Shown piece by piece: positions 33,406 to 42,971 of a stretch of 64,000 nucleotides of DNA. The stretch lies in the IMG/VR virus record IMGVR_UViG_3300032086_003797, positions 62,001 to 126,000 of that record. The stretch is one strand, 5' to 3'. Within the stretch, counting starts at the first letter, position 1; each line of letters starts with the position of its first letter. Both the position numbers and the translations under genes were made by a program. The notes under the pieces were generated by a model. The model ran no database searches and was not told where the DNA came from. It worked only from the letters and a program-made list of their open reading frames with translations. This DNA comes from a virus.

Positions 33406-33552
33406 CCAAAATAGGTTCTGATATAACAACACATTATAGGTTATCATGGTTACATGAACTGATTAGCGTACCCAAACAACGCTGACAAAATTAGTTTATA
33501 AAAATGTTTTTTAGATAATAAGTTTTTCTCATTTCTTAGGAGGAAAATATAA
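33406..33552 (+). other. 147-base spacer with hairpin
   Basis: No gene. One imperfect hairpin, TTAGCG with CGCTGA (about 33463-33485), lies in an AT-rich stretch. It ends in a strong TTAGGAGG ribosome site for the next gene. A promoter is not clear. Confidence 0.4.
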
Positions 33553-35913
33553 ATGGCTTATAAATTTCAATCAGGACTCGCTCGCCTCGGCGGCGAAGTC
33601 CACATGGATTCAGCCCTATTAGTTTCTGGTTCAGTCAACTTGGCAGACAAGTCGCTACCCATAGCAGACTTGGATGTCAATGAAGGAACCAATTTAGGTC
33701 CAAATGCAGCACACACGGATGAGCTTATCATTCATGATGCTGATGCGGACGCTACTAAAAAGATTAGAGTTGTCGATCTTGGACAATATCTATCAGGTTC
33801 AGATCCAACTTTCTTGCAGGTCAACCAAGCAACACAGGCAGCTTCTGGTTCATTCAGAGTTGTTGGTCACAGCATCTCTGGTAGTGCTGCTCTAGAAGTT
33901 GTTGGACAAAGTTTCTTACAGGGTAAAGTCAATGCATCTGGTGCTATTGAAGCCGAAGGCTCCATTACTGCTGGATCTAGCTTTATCATTGGTAGTGCTG
34001 ATCTCAATGAAGCTGATATGGAGAAGTTGGATGGTATCACTAATGGTACTGTTGCGGCCTCCAAGGCTGTCGTTGTAAATGCTACTAAAGATGCTACTAG
34101 CTTCAACAGCTTAACTGCTGTTGCTGTTACTGGTTCGGTCAGCGTTAGCTCACCATCAGGTTCAATCACCGATCTTTTTGTTGGTGATGATCTAGAGGTT
34201 AAAGGCAATTTGATTAGTCATGCTGCTAATACCGCTCATGGTGTTGCTACTCACCATGCTAATGTTAACGTCACTGGTACGATTGGTGCAACTCACGTTG
34301 TTGCAACAGGTCTATCTGCTTCGGCTGCCGTCTCTGGTCTTACTCTAGACATTGAGTCTACTGCAAATGTTGCAGGTGTTCTCACTGCTGGCGGTCTTAC
34401 CGTTGGTAGTGCTGAGATGAACGAAGCTGACCTTGAGAAGCTTGACGGTATCACTAATGGTACTGTTGCAGCTAACAAGGCTGTCGTTGTAGATGGTAAC
34501 AAGGATGCAGGTGGTTTCCGTAACATCACTGCTGTGCAAATCGGTCATGCAGATGATGCTGATTTGTTGACATTGGCTGATGGCAAGCTCACCATTAAGG
34601 GTGACGTGGATATCCAAGGTGCCTTCAACCGTATCACCACCAACGCAACAGAATTGGCTGTTGAAGATGTTCGCATCATCATTGGTAGTGGTTCAGCAGG
34701 TGCTTCGCAGCTAGACGGCGGTGGTATCTTCTTCGGAAGTCCTGGCGCTGGTAAAGCAATTGCAGAAATTGCTTTCAATGATGCTGCTGAAGATGAATTG
34801 ATCTTTGCTTTCTCTGGTAGTGAAGCAATGAAGATTGACTCTGGTGGTGATCTTACTGTTCAGGGTGATGGTACAGTCGAAGGTGCATTGTCTGGTGCTG
34901 CTGGTACATTTGATGCACTAGCTGGTACAAGCTTGGCACTTCAAGGTGGTGGCATTAGTGCTGCTGGTAATGTTGCTGGCGTTGGAACTATTGGTGCCAG
35001 CGGTCTTGCATCGCTTGATGGCGGGATCAATGTTAACGATGATTTCACTGTTGATGCTAATGGTGCAGTTGTTGCTGTTGGTGTTAATGCTGGTGGTGCT
35101 GTTACTGGGGTCACAAACTTTTCAGGCTCTGGTGGAATGTCGATAGGTTCTGTTACTGCTGGAATATTGGGTGACGGTGTATTGGCAATAGCAAGTGGTT
35201 CGATTACCTCATTGGTTGGCATGTCTGGCTCTGGTCAGGCAGCCTTCGGTTCAGTTAATGGTGAGCTTCTTACAGATGGAAATCTCATTATTGCTAGTGG
35301 TACTATCAGCCAGGCGGTCAATATGTCTGGTTCAGGTGCGCTCAACATGGGCTCAATGATAGGTGAATTGATTAGTGATGGTACTGTTACTATAGCTAGT
35401 GGTGCCATTGGTAGTGCAGCTAGCGTTGGGACTGTTGCATTAGCAGTTAGTCAAACGGGTACTCTTGCTCGTGTCAAACCAACGTCGATGCAATATAATC
35501 TTGCCAGCTTCGGTTCGGGCTCAGGTCCACAAGAAGTAGCAGGTCTGGCATCTGGTATGCTTCACCTTCTAACAGCATCCGCTGCCACCCAAACGACGTT
35601 TGGTGGTATCCCAGAGGGCGCTGGGGCAATGTTTACAGGCACTCTCCAGGTTGGATCTCCAGCCTCATTCGCAACAGTCACCATGACTGGTTCAGAATGT
35701 GTTAAACTGTTTGTGCCTAACCTTGCGACAAGTGATGCAGGATATACTGTTTCAATTAAGAAACAGGGTCTTGGCGAAGGTCAGTTGGTCCTAACCGCAT
35801 CTGCTGCTGCTGGTAATGTTGCGTTTGATGGTGTCCTAACGGAACTAACACTATCATCCCCAATGGCTGCTGTCAACTTGGTGTGGACTGGAGTTGGCTA
35901 CAACATCTACTAA
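33553..35913 (+). CDS. Large repetitive tail-fibre protein
   Basis: The 786-residue protein is low in charged and Cys residues and rich in Ala, Gly, Ser, Thr and Val. The motif EKLDGITNGTVAA appears twice (copies 138 residues apart). A Gly/Ser block with three units like MSGSG...GSVNGELL...IASGTI lies at about 518-620. The C-terminal beta domain ends in MAAVNLVWTGVGYNIY, like the end of the previous fibre. It probably forms a trimeric appendage that contacts the host. Confidence 0.8.
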   Translation: MAYKFQSGLARLGGEVHMDSALLVSGSVNLADKSLPIADLDVNEGTNLGPNAAHTDELIIHDADADATKKIRVVDLGQYLSGSDPTFLQVNQATQAASGSFRVVGHSISGSAALEVVGQSFLQGKVNASGAIEAEGSITAGSSFIIGSADLNEADMEKLDGITNGTVAASKAVVVNATKDATSFNSLTAVAVTGSVSVSSPSGSITDLFVGDDLEVKGNLISHAANTAHGVATHHANVNVTGTIGATHVVATGLSASAAVSGLTLDIESTANVAGVLTAGGLTVGSAEMNEADLEKLDGITNGTVAANKAVVVDGNKDAGGFRNITAVQIGHADDADLLTLADGKLTIKGDVDIQGAFNRITTNATELAVEDVRIIIGSGSAGASQLDGGGIFFGSPGAGKAIAEIAFNDAAEDELIFAFSGSEAMKIDSGGDLTVQGDGTVEGALSGAAGTFDALAGTSLALQGGGISAAGNVAGVGTIGASGLASLDGGINVNDDFTVDANGAVVAVGVNAGGAVTGVTNFSGSGGMSIGSVTAGILGDGVLAIASGSITSLVGMSGSGQAAFGSVNGELLTDGNLIIASGTISQAVNMSGSGALNMGSMIGELISDGTVTIASGAIGSAASVGTVALAVSQTGTLARVKPTSMQYNLASFGSGSGPQEVAGLASGMLHLLTASAATQTTFGGIPEGAGAMFTGTLQVGSPASFATVTMTGSECVKLFVPNLATSDAGYTVSIKKQGLGEGQLVLTASAAAGNVAFDGVLTELTLSSPMAAVNLVWTGVGYNIY
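33991..34509 (+). repeat. In-gene direct repeat, 414-base period
   Basis: Copies at 33991-34095 and 34405-34509 are in register. They are highly similar, including an identical run coding ITNGTVAA with silent differences. They encode the fibre LDGITNGTVAA unit. Confidence 0.7.
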
Positions 35914-35948
35914 TATTTTGTAGAAGGTTATATAAAGTTTGCTACCTC

Positions 35949-35978
35949 AAAGGGGACACTTCGGTGTCCCCTTTGTTT
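35949..35978 (+). terminator. Rho-independent terminator after fibre gene
   Basis: A perfect 11-bp stem, AAAGGGGACAC with GTGTCCCCTTT, a TTCG loop and a T-rich tail. Confidence 0.92.
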
Positions 35979-36013
35979 TATGTGAAACTACTTATAAAGC
36001 AGAGGGTTTTATA

Positions 36014-37072
36014 ATGGCATATAAATGGAGTGTAGGTCAAGGCGAGCAAGGAGATATTGTTTACTCCTCTGATCTTGATCAAGACACAAAAATAGACTTT
36101 GAAGAAGATGTAATAAAATTAGTAGCCAATGGTACAGAATATGTGACTGTCACCACTGGTAGCACTAATATTGAATTAGCTGGTGATGTTAGTATTGATG
36201 GTGCTGTTGTTTTCAACGAATCAAGCGCAGATAAAGATTTCCGAGTAGAAAGCAATAATGCCGAAAATATGTTTTTTATTGACGGCGCTAACAATCGTAT
36301 TGGTGTTGGTACTAACCAGCCGCTTTTTTCATTTGATATCCAAGAGCGAACAGGTGTTGAAGCATGTATTCGCCTAAAAGGTTCTGCTGATGTTGGAATC
36401 AGATTAGCCGCTGACAGTGATAACTCAGGAGAGAATGACAACCCATATATTGATTGGTATCAAGACGGGCAGAACTCCAATTCTAGAGCAAATCGCCTGG
36501 CTAGTATTGCTATGGAGGGTGACGCAAATGCTTCATTTACCGATTCTCTTGCAAACGCTTTCTTCCTTAATGCTCACTGTCCTAACGCTGCTGGTGCCCG
36601 TCCGTTTCAAATAGCAACTGATCAAACCAATGGCACTAATAAAGCCCGCATCACTATCGAGGGTAGCAATGGTTATGTTGGTGTTCATACAAATAGTCCA
36701 TCAACCGAGATGGAAGTTATAGGAACAACCAAGTCAGACTTTTTTGCAACCGATGTAACAGAACAAGATCTTGGTAGTGGAACCAGTAGCACCCTTTCTA
36801 CAACTTCAGGTCTTGTGCTATTAGATGCAGATTCTATCAATGGCACTGAAATAGGTGGACAAGAAATGCATATATTGACATTTCCAACACCCAGTGTTTC
36901 TGGTCAGAGACTTACAATCATTGCAAAAAATGCCAGTACTAATAATACTATGATTATGCCATCAGGATTAATAAGTGGATCATTTAGTGGATTAGCAGAT
37001 TCAATGGGTGTATCTGTTCTGTCGTTTGTTTGGGTTAGCGTGAGCGGACATGCCGCCTGGTATCAAGTATAA
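36014..37072 (+). CDS. Fibre/virion-like protein
   Basis: The start at 36014 is preferred to a frame beginning inside the terminator. The 352-residue protein contains NRIGVGTNQPLFSFDIQ and YVGVHTNSPSTEMEV, two copies of the fibre motif (I/V)G(V/I)xTxxPxxxxxV. A Ser/Thr-rich C-terminal domain resembles the ends of the other fibres. Its stop overlaps the next start. Confidence 0.75.
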   Translation: MAYKWSVGQGEQGDIVYSSDLDQDTKIDFEEDVIKLVANGTEYVTVTTGSTNIELAGDVSIDGAVVFNESSADKDFRVESNNAENMFFIDGANNRIGVGTNQPLFSFDIQERTGVEACIRLKGSADVGIRLAADSDNSGENDNPYIDWYQDGQNSNSRANRLASIAMEGDANASFTDSLANAFFLNAHCPNAAGARPFQIATDQTNGTNKARITIEGSNGYVGVHTNSPSTEMEVIGTTKSDFFATDVTEQDLGSGTSSTLSTTSGLVLLDADSINGTEIGGQEMHILTFPTPSVSGQRLTIIAKNASTNNTMIMPSGLISGSFSGLADSMGVSVLSFVWVSVSGHAAWYQV

Positions 37073-38019
37073 TGTCAGTCGATCTAATCGATAGTTTGAT
37101 AGCTAGCGGCAGCCTACCAAGAGCCATAGGTATGGTCGACGGCGGCGGTGTAATCACCAGAATACAAGATATAAAAGAAGAATTTGATGAAGGTGTATGT
37201 GGACCTATCCCAACCCGTGTTACCGCTTTCGGCGCTGGCGGTCTCAAGCAACCTCCTAGAAATGCAGCTTATGTAGTACAGGAGGGCGGCGTTGTTCCCT
37301 CTGGAGTCGATGAGGTAAGAGAGAATAAGGTAAGAAGATTTACTGGTGGTCCTGCACCAATGCCAAACGAGAAACTATTACACTTGATTGCTGAGGATCT
37401 TAGTTTTGACGTAACAGACGAATCTCCGATTACGGTTTCGTGGGCTGATAGCAGCGGTCAATGCGAAAATATCATAGCGCCAGATGTAGATGCAAGTCCA
37501 AATTATAATAAGCATTTACTTAACGGATTTTCAACAATAGAATTTGATGATGAGCGAGCATATTTTGAATGCAACTCGCCGCCTGATGCTTTGAAATCCC
37601 TAAAGCATAAATCACTTTATATTGTTATGAAATATTCTGTTGATGATATGGAAGATTCACCTGATGTTAATGACTTTGGTGATGTAGATTCTCATAGTAT
37701 GGCTGTATCAGCTAGCTCAACACATAACAATATCATAAAGGATAAGTTTTGTGCTTATGCTATTAAAATTGACGACAATGTATCTTTCTATAGGGCAACA
37801 TCAAATGATATCGGATCTTTTACTTCTAACTTAGTTTCTAGTGAAACTGATCAAGGTGACGATTTCGCTATAATACCAGTTACAGATGGACAATTTATAA
37901 CAAGCCCGCAAGTTGCTGAAATTATTATTTACAACAACTGTCATGATGGAACGCAGATTGGGAGCGTACTGAAATATCTATTTTGTAAATACGCTTTATT
38001 ATCCACCGCTGAAGTATAA
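37072..38019 (+). CDS. LamG/lectin-like virion protein
   Basis: The 315-residue protein has a concanavalin-like C-terminal domain (about 105-310). It ends with the typical PQVAEIIIYNNC...VLKYLFCKYALL strand-helix signature. It is probably a carbohydrate-binding appendage component. Confidence 0.7.
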   Translation: MSVDLIDSLIASGSLPRAIGMVDGGGVITRIQDIKEEFDEGVCGPIPTRVTAFGAGGLKQPPRNAAYVVQEGGVVPSGVDEVRENKVRRFTGGPAPMPNEKLLHLIAEDLSFDVTDESPITVSWADSSGQCENIIAPDVDASPNYNKHLLNGFSTIEFDDERAYFECNSPPDALKSLKHKSLYIVMKYSVDDMEDSPDVNDFGDVDSHSMAVSASSTHNNIIKDKFCAYAIKIDDNVSFYRATSNDIGSFTSNLVSSETDQGDDFAIIPVTDGQFITSPQVAEIIIYNNCHDGTQIGSVLKYLFCKYALLSTAEV

Positions 38020-38060
38020 AAACATACAACATATTTTATGGAGACTATTTAATAACGACT

Positions 38061-39131
38061 ATGGCTAAAAAGAAACATCAAATTGTATTTAACTATCCAC
38101 CACCTTTTCCGCACGACGGCGATGCGGAGATCAATGGTAATTTAGAAGCTAATAATGCTAGCTTGAAAAATATTAAGGCGTCTACTTTGGGCGCAATTTC
38201 AGTCTGTGGTGAAACAGTGATTGCAACCGATAGGATGACAACTAAATCTATTTCGATATGTGATGATACAGGCTTTGCAGATGGTCATTCCAAATTGCAT
38301 GTTGATGGCTGTATCTCACTATCTCCTATTAGTGAGGTGCCAGAAGGTAGAACTTTCAAGAATGGCTACTTGTTTGACAAAGATGGTAATCTGCACTATA
38401 AAAGGCTAGATGATACCGTTGTGATTTTATCTGAATGTATTACAATGTTAGAATCAGACGGTAAGGGAACTAAGTTATTCACAGATGATGGAAAAAAACT
38501 AAAAACTATTACAGCTAAAGATGGCATCGATGTATCTGAAGGTCCCGATAATATACAGATCTCTTTAGCAAATCAAGTCGATTCCGCTGCTAACTTAGGA
38601 TCTGTAGGTGAAGGTGTTTTTTCGGCTGTCAATGGTAGAACCGCTTTATTCAAAAAAATAGCAGGTGGCGAAAATATAGAGCTTGGCTCGTCTGGTAAAA
38701 CAATTACTGTCTCGTATTCAGGCAGAGGGTTTATCAGACTCATGTCATCTGAACTTGTGAGGGATAAAAAACAGTACTCCAATGTTATATGGAGCACTCA
38801 AGGTGGGTACAGTAATGCACACGTTGATATTAAACCAAATAGCAAAAACCCCTATGCTGGTATAAACTTACAAATAACTAATTTAAGAGAAGGTCAAGAA
38901 TATACTCTTTATGTTACTAATAAAAGTAGAAAAGTTTGTAGACCTTTCTCTGATATGGTGGTATACTATGGATATGGTAATGTTGTAACAGATAAAAAAG
39001 CCTCTAAAATAATAGGGGTAGAAGATATAAAAATTGGACCAAATGAAGTAGGTATTGTCAAGATGGTTTCTACTATTGAGGATAGCGCACCATGGTCATT
39101 TTATATCGATAAAGTTAGCAAGCTAATATAA
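38061..39131 (+). CDS. Fibre-like protein
   Basis: A 356-residue protein. It has NGNLEANNASLKNI-type repeats in the first third and ITAKDGIDVSEGPDNIQISLA in the middle, a fibre hinge motif, with a beta C-terminal domain. It probably belongs to the same appendage. Confidence 0.68.
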   Translation: MAKKKHQIVFNYPPPFPHDGDAEINGNLEANNASLKNIKASTLGAISVCGETVIATDRMTTKSISICDDTGFADGHSKLHVDGCISLSPISEVPEGRTFKNGYLFDKDGNLHYKRLDDTVVILSECITMLESDGKGTKLFTDDGKKLKTITAKDGIDVSEGPDNIQISLANQVDSAANLGSVGEGVFSAVNGRTALFKKIAGGENIELGSSGKTITVSYSGRGFIRLMSSELVRDKKQYSNVIWSTQGGYSNAHVDIKPNSKNPYAGINLQITNLREGQEYTLYVTNKSRKVCRPFSDMVVYYGYGNVVTDKKASKIIGVEDIKIGPNEVGIVKMVSTIEDSAPWSFYIDKVSKLI

Positions 39132-39141
39132 GGAGAACAAA

Positions 39142-39402
39142 ATGGGTAGCTTTGTAAAATGGCAGGGTAGATTAATAGAGGCGATTATTGATAATAATCA
39201 AGATGTAATCGATTATTGCAAGAAGATATTTCCTAAGAATGAAGAAGGTAACCCTGGTGTCTTATACGAGGAAACCGTTGCAAATGCTAAGGTTGAACTT
39301 GAAAAAAGAAAACTAAAAAGAAAGAGCAAAACTCCCAAAAAAACGTCTAATACCAAACCTAGGAGCAGGAAAAAAAATGAGCCTACTAAACAAGATAACT
39401 AA
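39142..39402 (+). CDS. Small protein with very basic tail
   Basis: 86 residues. The N-terminal 55 are helical and acidic; the last 30 are Lys/Arg/Ser/Thr-rich. AGGAG precedes the ATG. It may bind nucleic acid or be a virion-internal protein. Confidence 0.6.
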   Translation: MGSFVKWQGRLIEAIIDNNQDVIDYCKKIFPKNEEGNPGVLYEETVANAKVELEKRKLKRKSKTPKKTSNTKPRSRKKNEPTKQDN

Positions 39403-39634
39403 AAGTTTCTTGCTAAATGAGGACTTTAGTGCTAGCAACTATTCGTATTCATTACAAGCTATAGAAGATAATCTAAAATCTATTAGAGTTTCCTCTAAGA
39501 AAGACAAAAATCGTATATCTCTAGCTTTGGAGCAGACAAGAAAAATGAAGTCTCACCTCCGTAGGCTTGAGGAGAAAATTAACCACTTAGAAGAGCAGCT
39601 TCAGGTTTTAAACGAGGATTCAGGAGATAAGTAA
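39377..39634 (+). CDS. Coiled-coil protein
   Basis: 85 residues with a continuous coiled coil at the end (MKSHLRRLEEKINHLEEQLQ). It overlaps both neighbours. Possibly structural. Confidence 0.62.
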   Translation: MSLLNKITKSFLLNEDFSASNYSYSLQAIEDNLKSIRVSSKKDKNRISLALEQTRKMKSHLRRLEEKINHLEEQLQVLNEDSGDK

Positions 39635-41649
39635 TGGGTGGTGTAGGCGGACACTTGAATCATCTTTATGATGATAGAAGTATGACTTTTGATAAGATGA
39701 TGGATATCATCGATGCCGCAAGTCAAGGAAAACTCCAAGCTGAGGAAAAAGTTGATGGACAAAATTTGTTCATCTCCTGGTCTGAGGAAAGACAGATATC
39801 TCTAGCCGCTAGAAATAAAGGAAATCTCAAACAAGGGGGCATGGACGCTGCTGGGTTAGCTACTAAATTTGCAGGTCGAGGACCTATCGAGAAAGCTTAT
39901 AATGAAGCATTTGACACATTCGATGCCGCTGTCAAAAGTATCAGCCCTGAAGATAGGGTAAAGATATTTGGTCAAGATGCTACAAAGTGGTATAACATTG
40001 AAGTTATGTCCCCAGAGAATCCCAATGTTATTCTTTATGATAAGAAGATACTAAAGATCCATTCGGACGGTCACAAGATCCTTGATGATAATAAAGCACC
40101 ACAAAATTATGATGCTGCTAGTGATGGATCTCTTCAGACATTAGATGCCAACCTAAAGAAGATGCAAGACGCTGCGAAGGGTAAAGAATTTGAAATAGCT
40201 AGAAAGGCAACACTAAAGCTAAAAGCATTGTCATCTGATAAAGCAGCAACTAGAGCTAAAACCGAGATCAATAATGCTCTTTCGTCAATCGGATTGAATA
40301 GTGATGTCTCGGTTGAGGGTTACCTCAGAAAGAGGTTATCCAATATCCTAGATGAGCAGGCTAAAGAATTACCAGAGGAAAAAAGGTCTGGTATGGTTGC
40401 TCGTATTCTGCGTTTAGAAGGTTTCCCTAATCTAACTAAGATCAAGAAGGGGTTGACACCAGAACAGAAAGAGACTGTTAGTCAGATGTCTGAGCCTGTT
40501 ATTGTCAAGCAAATGATGGCTAATGCTATTCAACCTATCGAATTAGCTATCCATGAGTTTGCTGTGGAAGTACTAAAGACAGTTCAAAGTGTTTTTATCT
40601 TAGATCCCCGAGAAGAAGTTAACAGATTACGATCAGTTCTATCCAAAACTGTGACTGACCTTGAAGCTATGGCTACCGATGGTTCTATTTCGGCAGAAGA
40701 AATGGACGCTGTTAGAATCCAACTTCGGAAGATTGGCGGCTTAGATCGTGTAACCACTAGTGCTGAGGGTTTAGTATTTGTAGTGGATGGTATGCTTTAT
40801 AAGTTCACTGGTAACTTCGCTCCTATCAATCAAGTGTTAGGTATATTGAAATATGGTAGGATCAAAACAAATGTTGCAAAAGAAAACATTCTTAGAAATT
40901 TCGATAACATTATAACTGAAGTCATCGAAACTGTTAATGAAGCAGACCCTAACGGTAAAAGAGTTGCATTTGTCCCAGGGGCATTTAAGCCTCCCCATGC
41001 TGGTCATTACCTTGGTGCTAAATCATTTGCTGAGATGGAAGACATCGATGAGGTTAGAGTACTTATCTCACCTAGCACTCGTGATGGTATCACAGTAAAT
41101 CAGTCTAAGAAAATCTGGGAATTATATATAAAGAATGACCCTGATAAGAATGTAAAGAAAATAAATCTAATTGTTCCACCCGCATCCCCAGTCAGGTATG
41201 TATACGATATGATTGAAGATAAAAAACAATTCAAGCCTGGTGATTCACTGGTGCTTGGTCAGGGTGAAAAAGAAAGCGGGAAGGCTGCTGAAAAGTTAGC
41301 TTCATTTGCAGAGCGAAAAAATCCTGGTGTTAATGTTGAATACGTTAAAACAAAGATGTATGCAAGTGGTGTCACAGGTACCCAGATGCGGGAGCTAGTA
41401 TTAGCTAACAATGAAAAGGAATTCAAAAAACATTTACCAGACTTTATCCGCAAAAATGATGATCTAGCAGACCAAGCTTGGAGTATAGCTACTGGAGTAA
41501 ATGAGTTACAAATGATCGATGATGCTATCGATGAAATGGTGACCACACATTCTGTTGGTGGATATGGGGCTCCTTTGGGCATATATACTAGCAGTAAAAA
41601 CTCAAAAAGAAAAAAGAAGAAAAAGACAACTAAATCAAAACGGAGATAG
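39634..41649 (+). CDS. Two-headed nucleotidyltransferase: KxDG ligase-like plus HxGH cytidylyltransferase-like
   Basis: The 671-residue protein has two enzyme-like ends. Residues 1-60 carry AEEKVDGQNLFISW, the KxDG nucleophile motif of the RNA/DNA ligase superfamily; LVFVVDGMLYKF at about 390 may be the later ligase motif. Residues 450-610 carry FVPGAFKPPHAGHYLGA, the HxGH motif of NMNAT/cytidylyltransferases. The end is a Lys-rich tail. Related KxDG proteins in T4-like cyanophages lie in structural regions. The substrate is unknown: end-joining of RNA or a nucleotide-transfer role in NAD or tRNA repair are possible. Confidence 0.7.
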   Translation: MGGVGGHLNHLYDDRSMTFDKMMDIIDAASQGKLQAEEKVDGQNLFISWSEERQISLAARNKGNLKQGGMDAAGLATKFAGRGPIEKAYNEAFDTFDAAVKSISPEDRVKIFGQDATKWYNIEVMSPENPNVILYDKKILKIHSDGHKILDDNKAPQNYDAASDGSLQTLDANLKKMQDAAKGKEFEIARKATLKLKALSSDKAATRAKTEINNALSSIGLNSDVSVEGYLRKRLSNILDEQAKELPEEKRSGMVARILRLEGFPNLTKIKKGLTPEQKETVSQMSEPVIVKQMMANAIQPIELAIHEFAVEVLKTVQSVFILDPREEVNRLRSVLSKTVTDLEAMATDGSISAEEMDAVRIQLRKIGGLDRVTTSAEGLVFVVDGMLYKFTGNFAPINQVLGILKYGRIKTNVAKENILRNFDNIITEVIETVNEADPNGKRVAFVPGAFKPPHAGHYLGAKSFAEMEDIDEVRVLISPSTRDGITVNQSKKIWELYIKNDPDKNVKKINLIVPPASPVRYVYDMIEDKKQFKPGDSLVLGQGEKESGKAAEKLASFAERKNPGVNVEYVKTKMYASGVTGTQMRELVLANNEKEFKKHLPDFIRKNDDLADQAWSIATGVNELQMIDDAIDEMVTTHSVGGYGAPLGIYTSSKNSKRKKKKKTTKSKRR

Positions 41650-41656
41650 TTATAGT

Positions 41657-42472
41657 ATGACTCATATTGATAGAAACAAATTAATTGGTGAGCAAATATT
41701 GCGCAAACATATTCGCAAAAAGCTTATCGAAAGAAAAAATAGACTAACTGAGCAAGAGGACAAATTCCGTTCTTTGGTTAAAAAATTGTTATCCGAGGTA
41801 GAGACAGATGAAACCTCAACTAGATCTACTGGGATTAACGTGCTGGCAGATCTGCTGAAACGAATTGTTCCTATCTTAGAAGATTCTTATATGATGCTAA
41901 CAACCAGCGCCGAGCAGAGGAATTCTTTTCGCAATCATATTATTGCAGCAGCTAAAAATAGTTTAGTTCCTGTAGATGCTGGTAAAAACGCTGCTAATGA
42001 AAACGTAGTATATGATCTTACTCAGCTTCTTGAAAAAGTTCAAGTAACTCTGGACGATGATGCTGAAGGTGATGGAACAGAACAAATTGCTGGTGATTTT
42101 ATCGATATTGAACCTGCTGAAGAAGATGTGCTGGATGATTTTGGTATTTCTGGTGAGGATGCTACAGGAAGAAACTTTGCACAAAAGACATTTGAAAGAA
42201 TTGAAACTCAAATTGTAGATCACTATGAAATGTTAGCTGACCCTGAGGATAAAGATGTTTTCAGAGAATACTTGCTAACCAACCTCATGTTGTATTTTGA
42301 TAAGTTCGAGGATTCTCTAGCAGTTGATCCAGGTGAAGAGACTACTCCTGAATATGAAGAGGAGAAAGCTGAGTCTGATGCCGAAACTGATCCAGTCGAT
42401 GATGCAGCAGATGATGCAGCCGAAGACTTAGGTGATGATGAAGAAGAAGGCGAAGAGCCACCACCAGCGTAA
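41657..42472 (+). CDS. Acidic conserved large-phage structural-type protein
   Basis: ATG at 41657 is preferred to a longer frame inside the previous gene. The 271-residue protein has a basic N-terminus, then TGINVLADLLKRIVPILEDSYMML and RNSFRNHIIAAAKNSL, a pattern I recall from large myophage structural-region proteins of unknown role. It ends in a long Asp/Glu-rich tail. It is the last gene before the tmRNA. Confidence 0.7.
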   Translation: MTHIDRNKLIGEQILRKHIRKKLIERKNRLTEQEDKFRSLVKKLLSEVETDETSTRSTGINVLADLLKRIVPILEDSYMMLTTSAEQRNSFRNHIIAAAKNSLVPVDAGKNAANENVVYDLTQLLEKVQVTLDDDAEGDGTEQIAGDFIDIEPAEEDVLDDFGISGEDATGRNFAQKTFERIETQIVDHYEMLADPEDKDVFREYLLTNLMLYFDKFEDSLAVDPGEETTPEYEEEKAESDAETDPVDDAADDAAEDLGDDEEEGEEPPPA

Positions 42473-42549
42473 AATAAATTTAACGCTTTCCTAGCCTCAG
42501 GTATAATGAGCCTACTTAGCCTTTAAACTTATAAAAAAAGCTTATTGCC

Positions 42550-42585
42550 TTTACAATAATTAATTTTAAGTATATACTGTTAACA
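42550..42585 (+). promoter_or_regulatory. tmRNA promoter
   Basis: TTTACA (42550-42555), a 17-base spacer and TATACT (42573-42578), placed so that transcription starts just upstream of the mature 5' end. Another TATAAT at 42502 has no clear -35 partner. Confidence 0.7.
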
Positions 42586-42589
42586 TGAT

Positions 42590-42912
42590 GGGGGTAAACG
42601 GTATCGATTGATAGGGAAATAGAAAAGGTGCAAGGGTGAGGGAAGCGTGGCTCACTAAAAACGCTTAACTTCTAATCGCAAACGACGATTTTCAACTAGC
42701 ACAAGCAGCTTAATAACCTGACTTGACTTGAGGCGACGGCAGCCAAAAAACAGAAAGCCGTATTGTGTCTTGTAAGTGCTTTTGATTATCTCAGCCATAA
42801 TAAGATGATCTAGTCAAGTGGTCTGTCCGACGATAAAAACAGTTCTAACCTTGTGAATGACCTCTCTGTGGAACTAGGCAAGACGGGAGTTCGATTCTCC
42901 CTACCTCCACCA
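42590..42912 (+). ncRNA. ssrA: tmRNA
   Basis: A 323-base tmRNA. The 5' GGGGGTA pairs with 3' TACCTCC to form the acceptor stem, followed by encoded ACCA. The T-arm reads GGGAGTTCGATTCTCCC. The tag frame at 42678-42713 starts at GCA and encodes ANDDFQLAQAA followed by TAA TAA, close to the bacterial ANDENYALAA. It would rescue stalled ribosomes and mark products for proteases. Confidence 0.95.
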
Positions 42913-42940
42913 GCCGCCCTTCGGGGCGGCTTTTGTTTTT
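42913..42940 (+). terminator. Rho-independent terminator of tmRNA
   Basis: GCCGCCC pairs with GGGCGGC across TTCG, then a T tract. It abuts the CCA end. Confidence 0.9.
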
Positions 42941-42971
42941 GTACAACTACTTATAACGAGAAGAGGTTTAT

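Noticed and set aside
42481-42510. TATAAT at 42502 as a further cassette promoter
   Set aside because: TTTCC is present upstream, but no TTGAC box lies at the right distance, and the TAAGGGAGA leader is missing.
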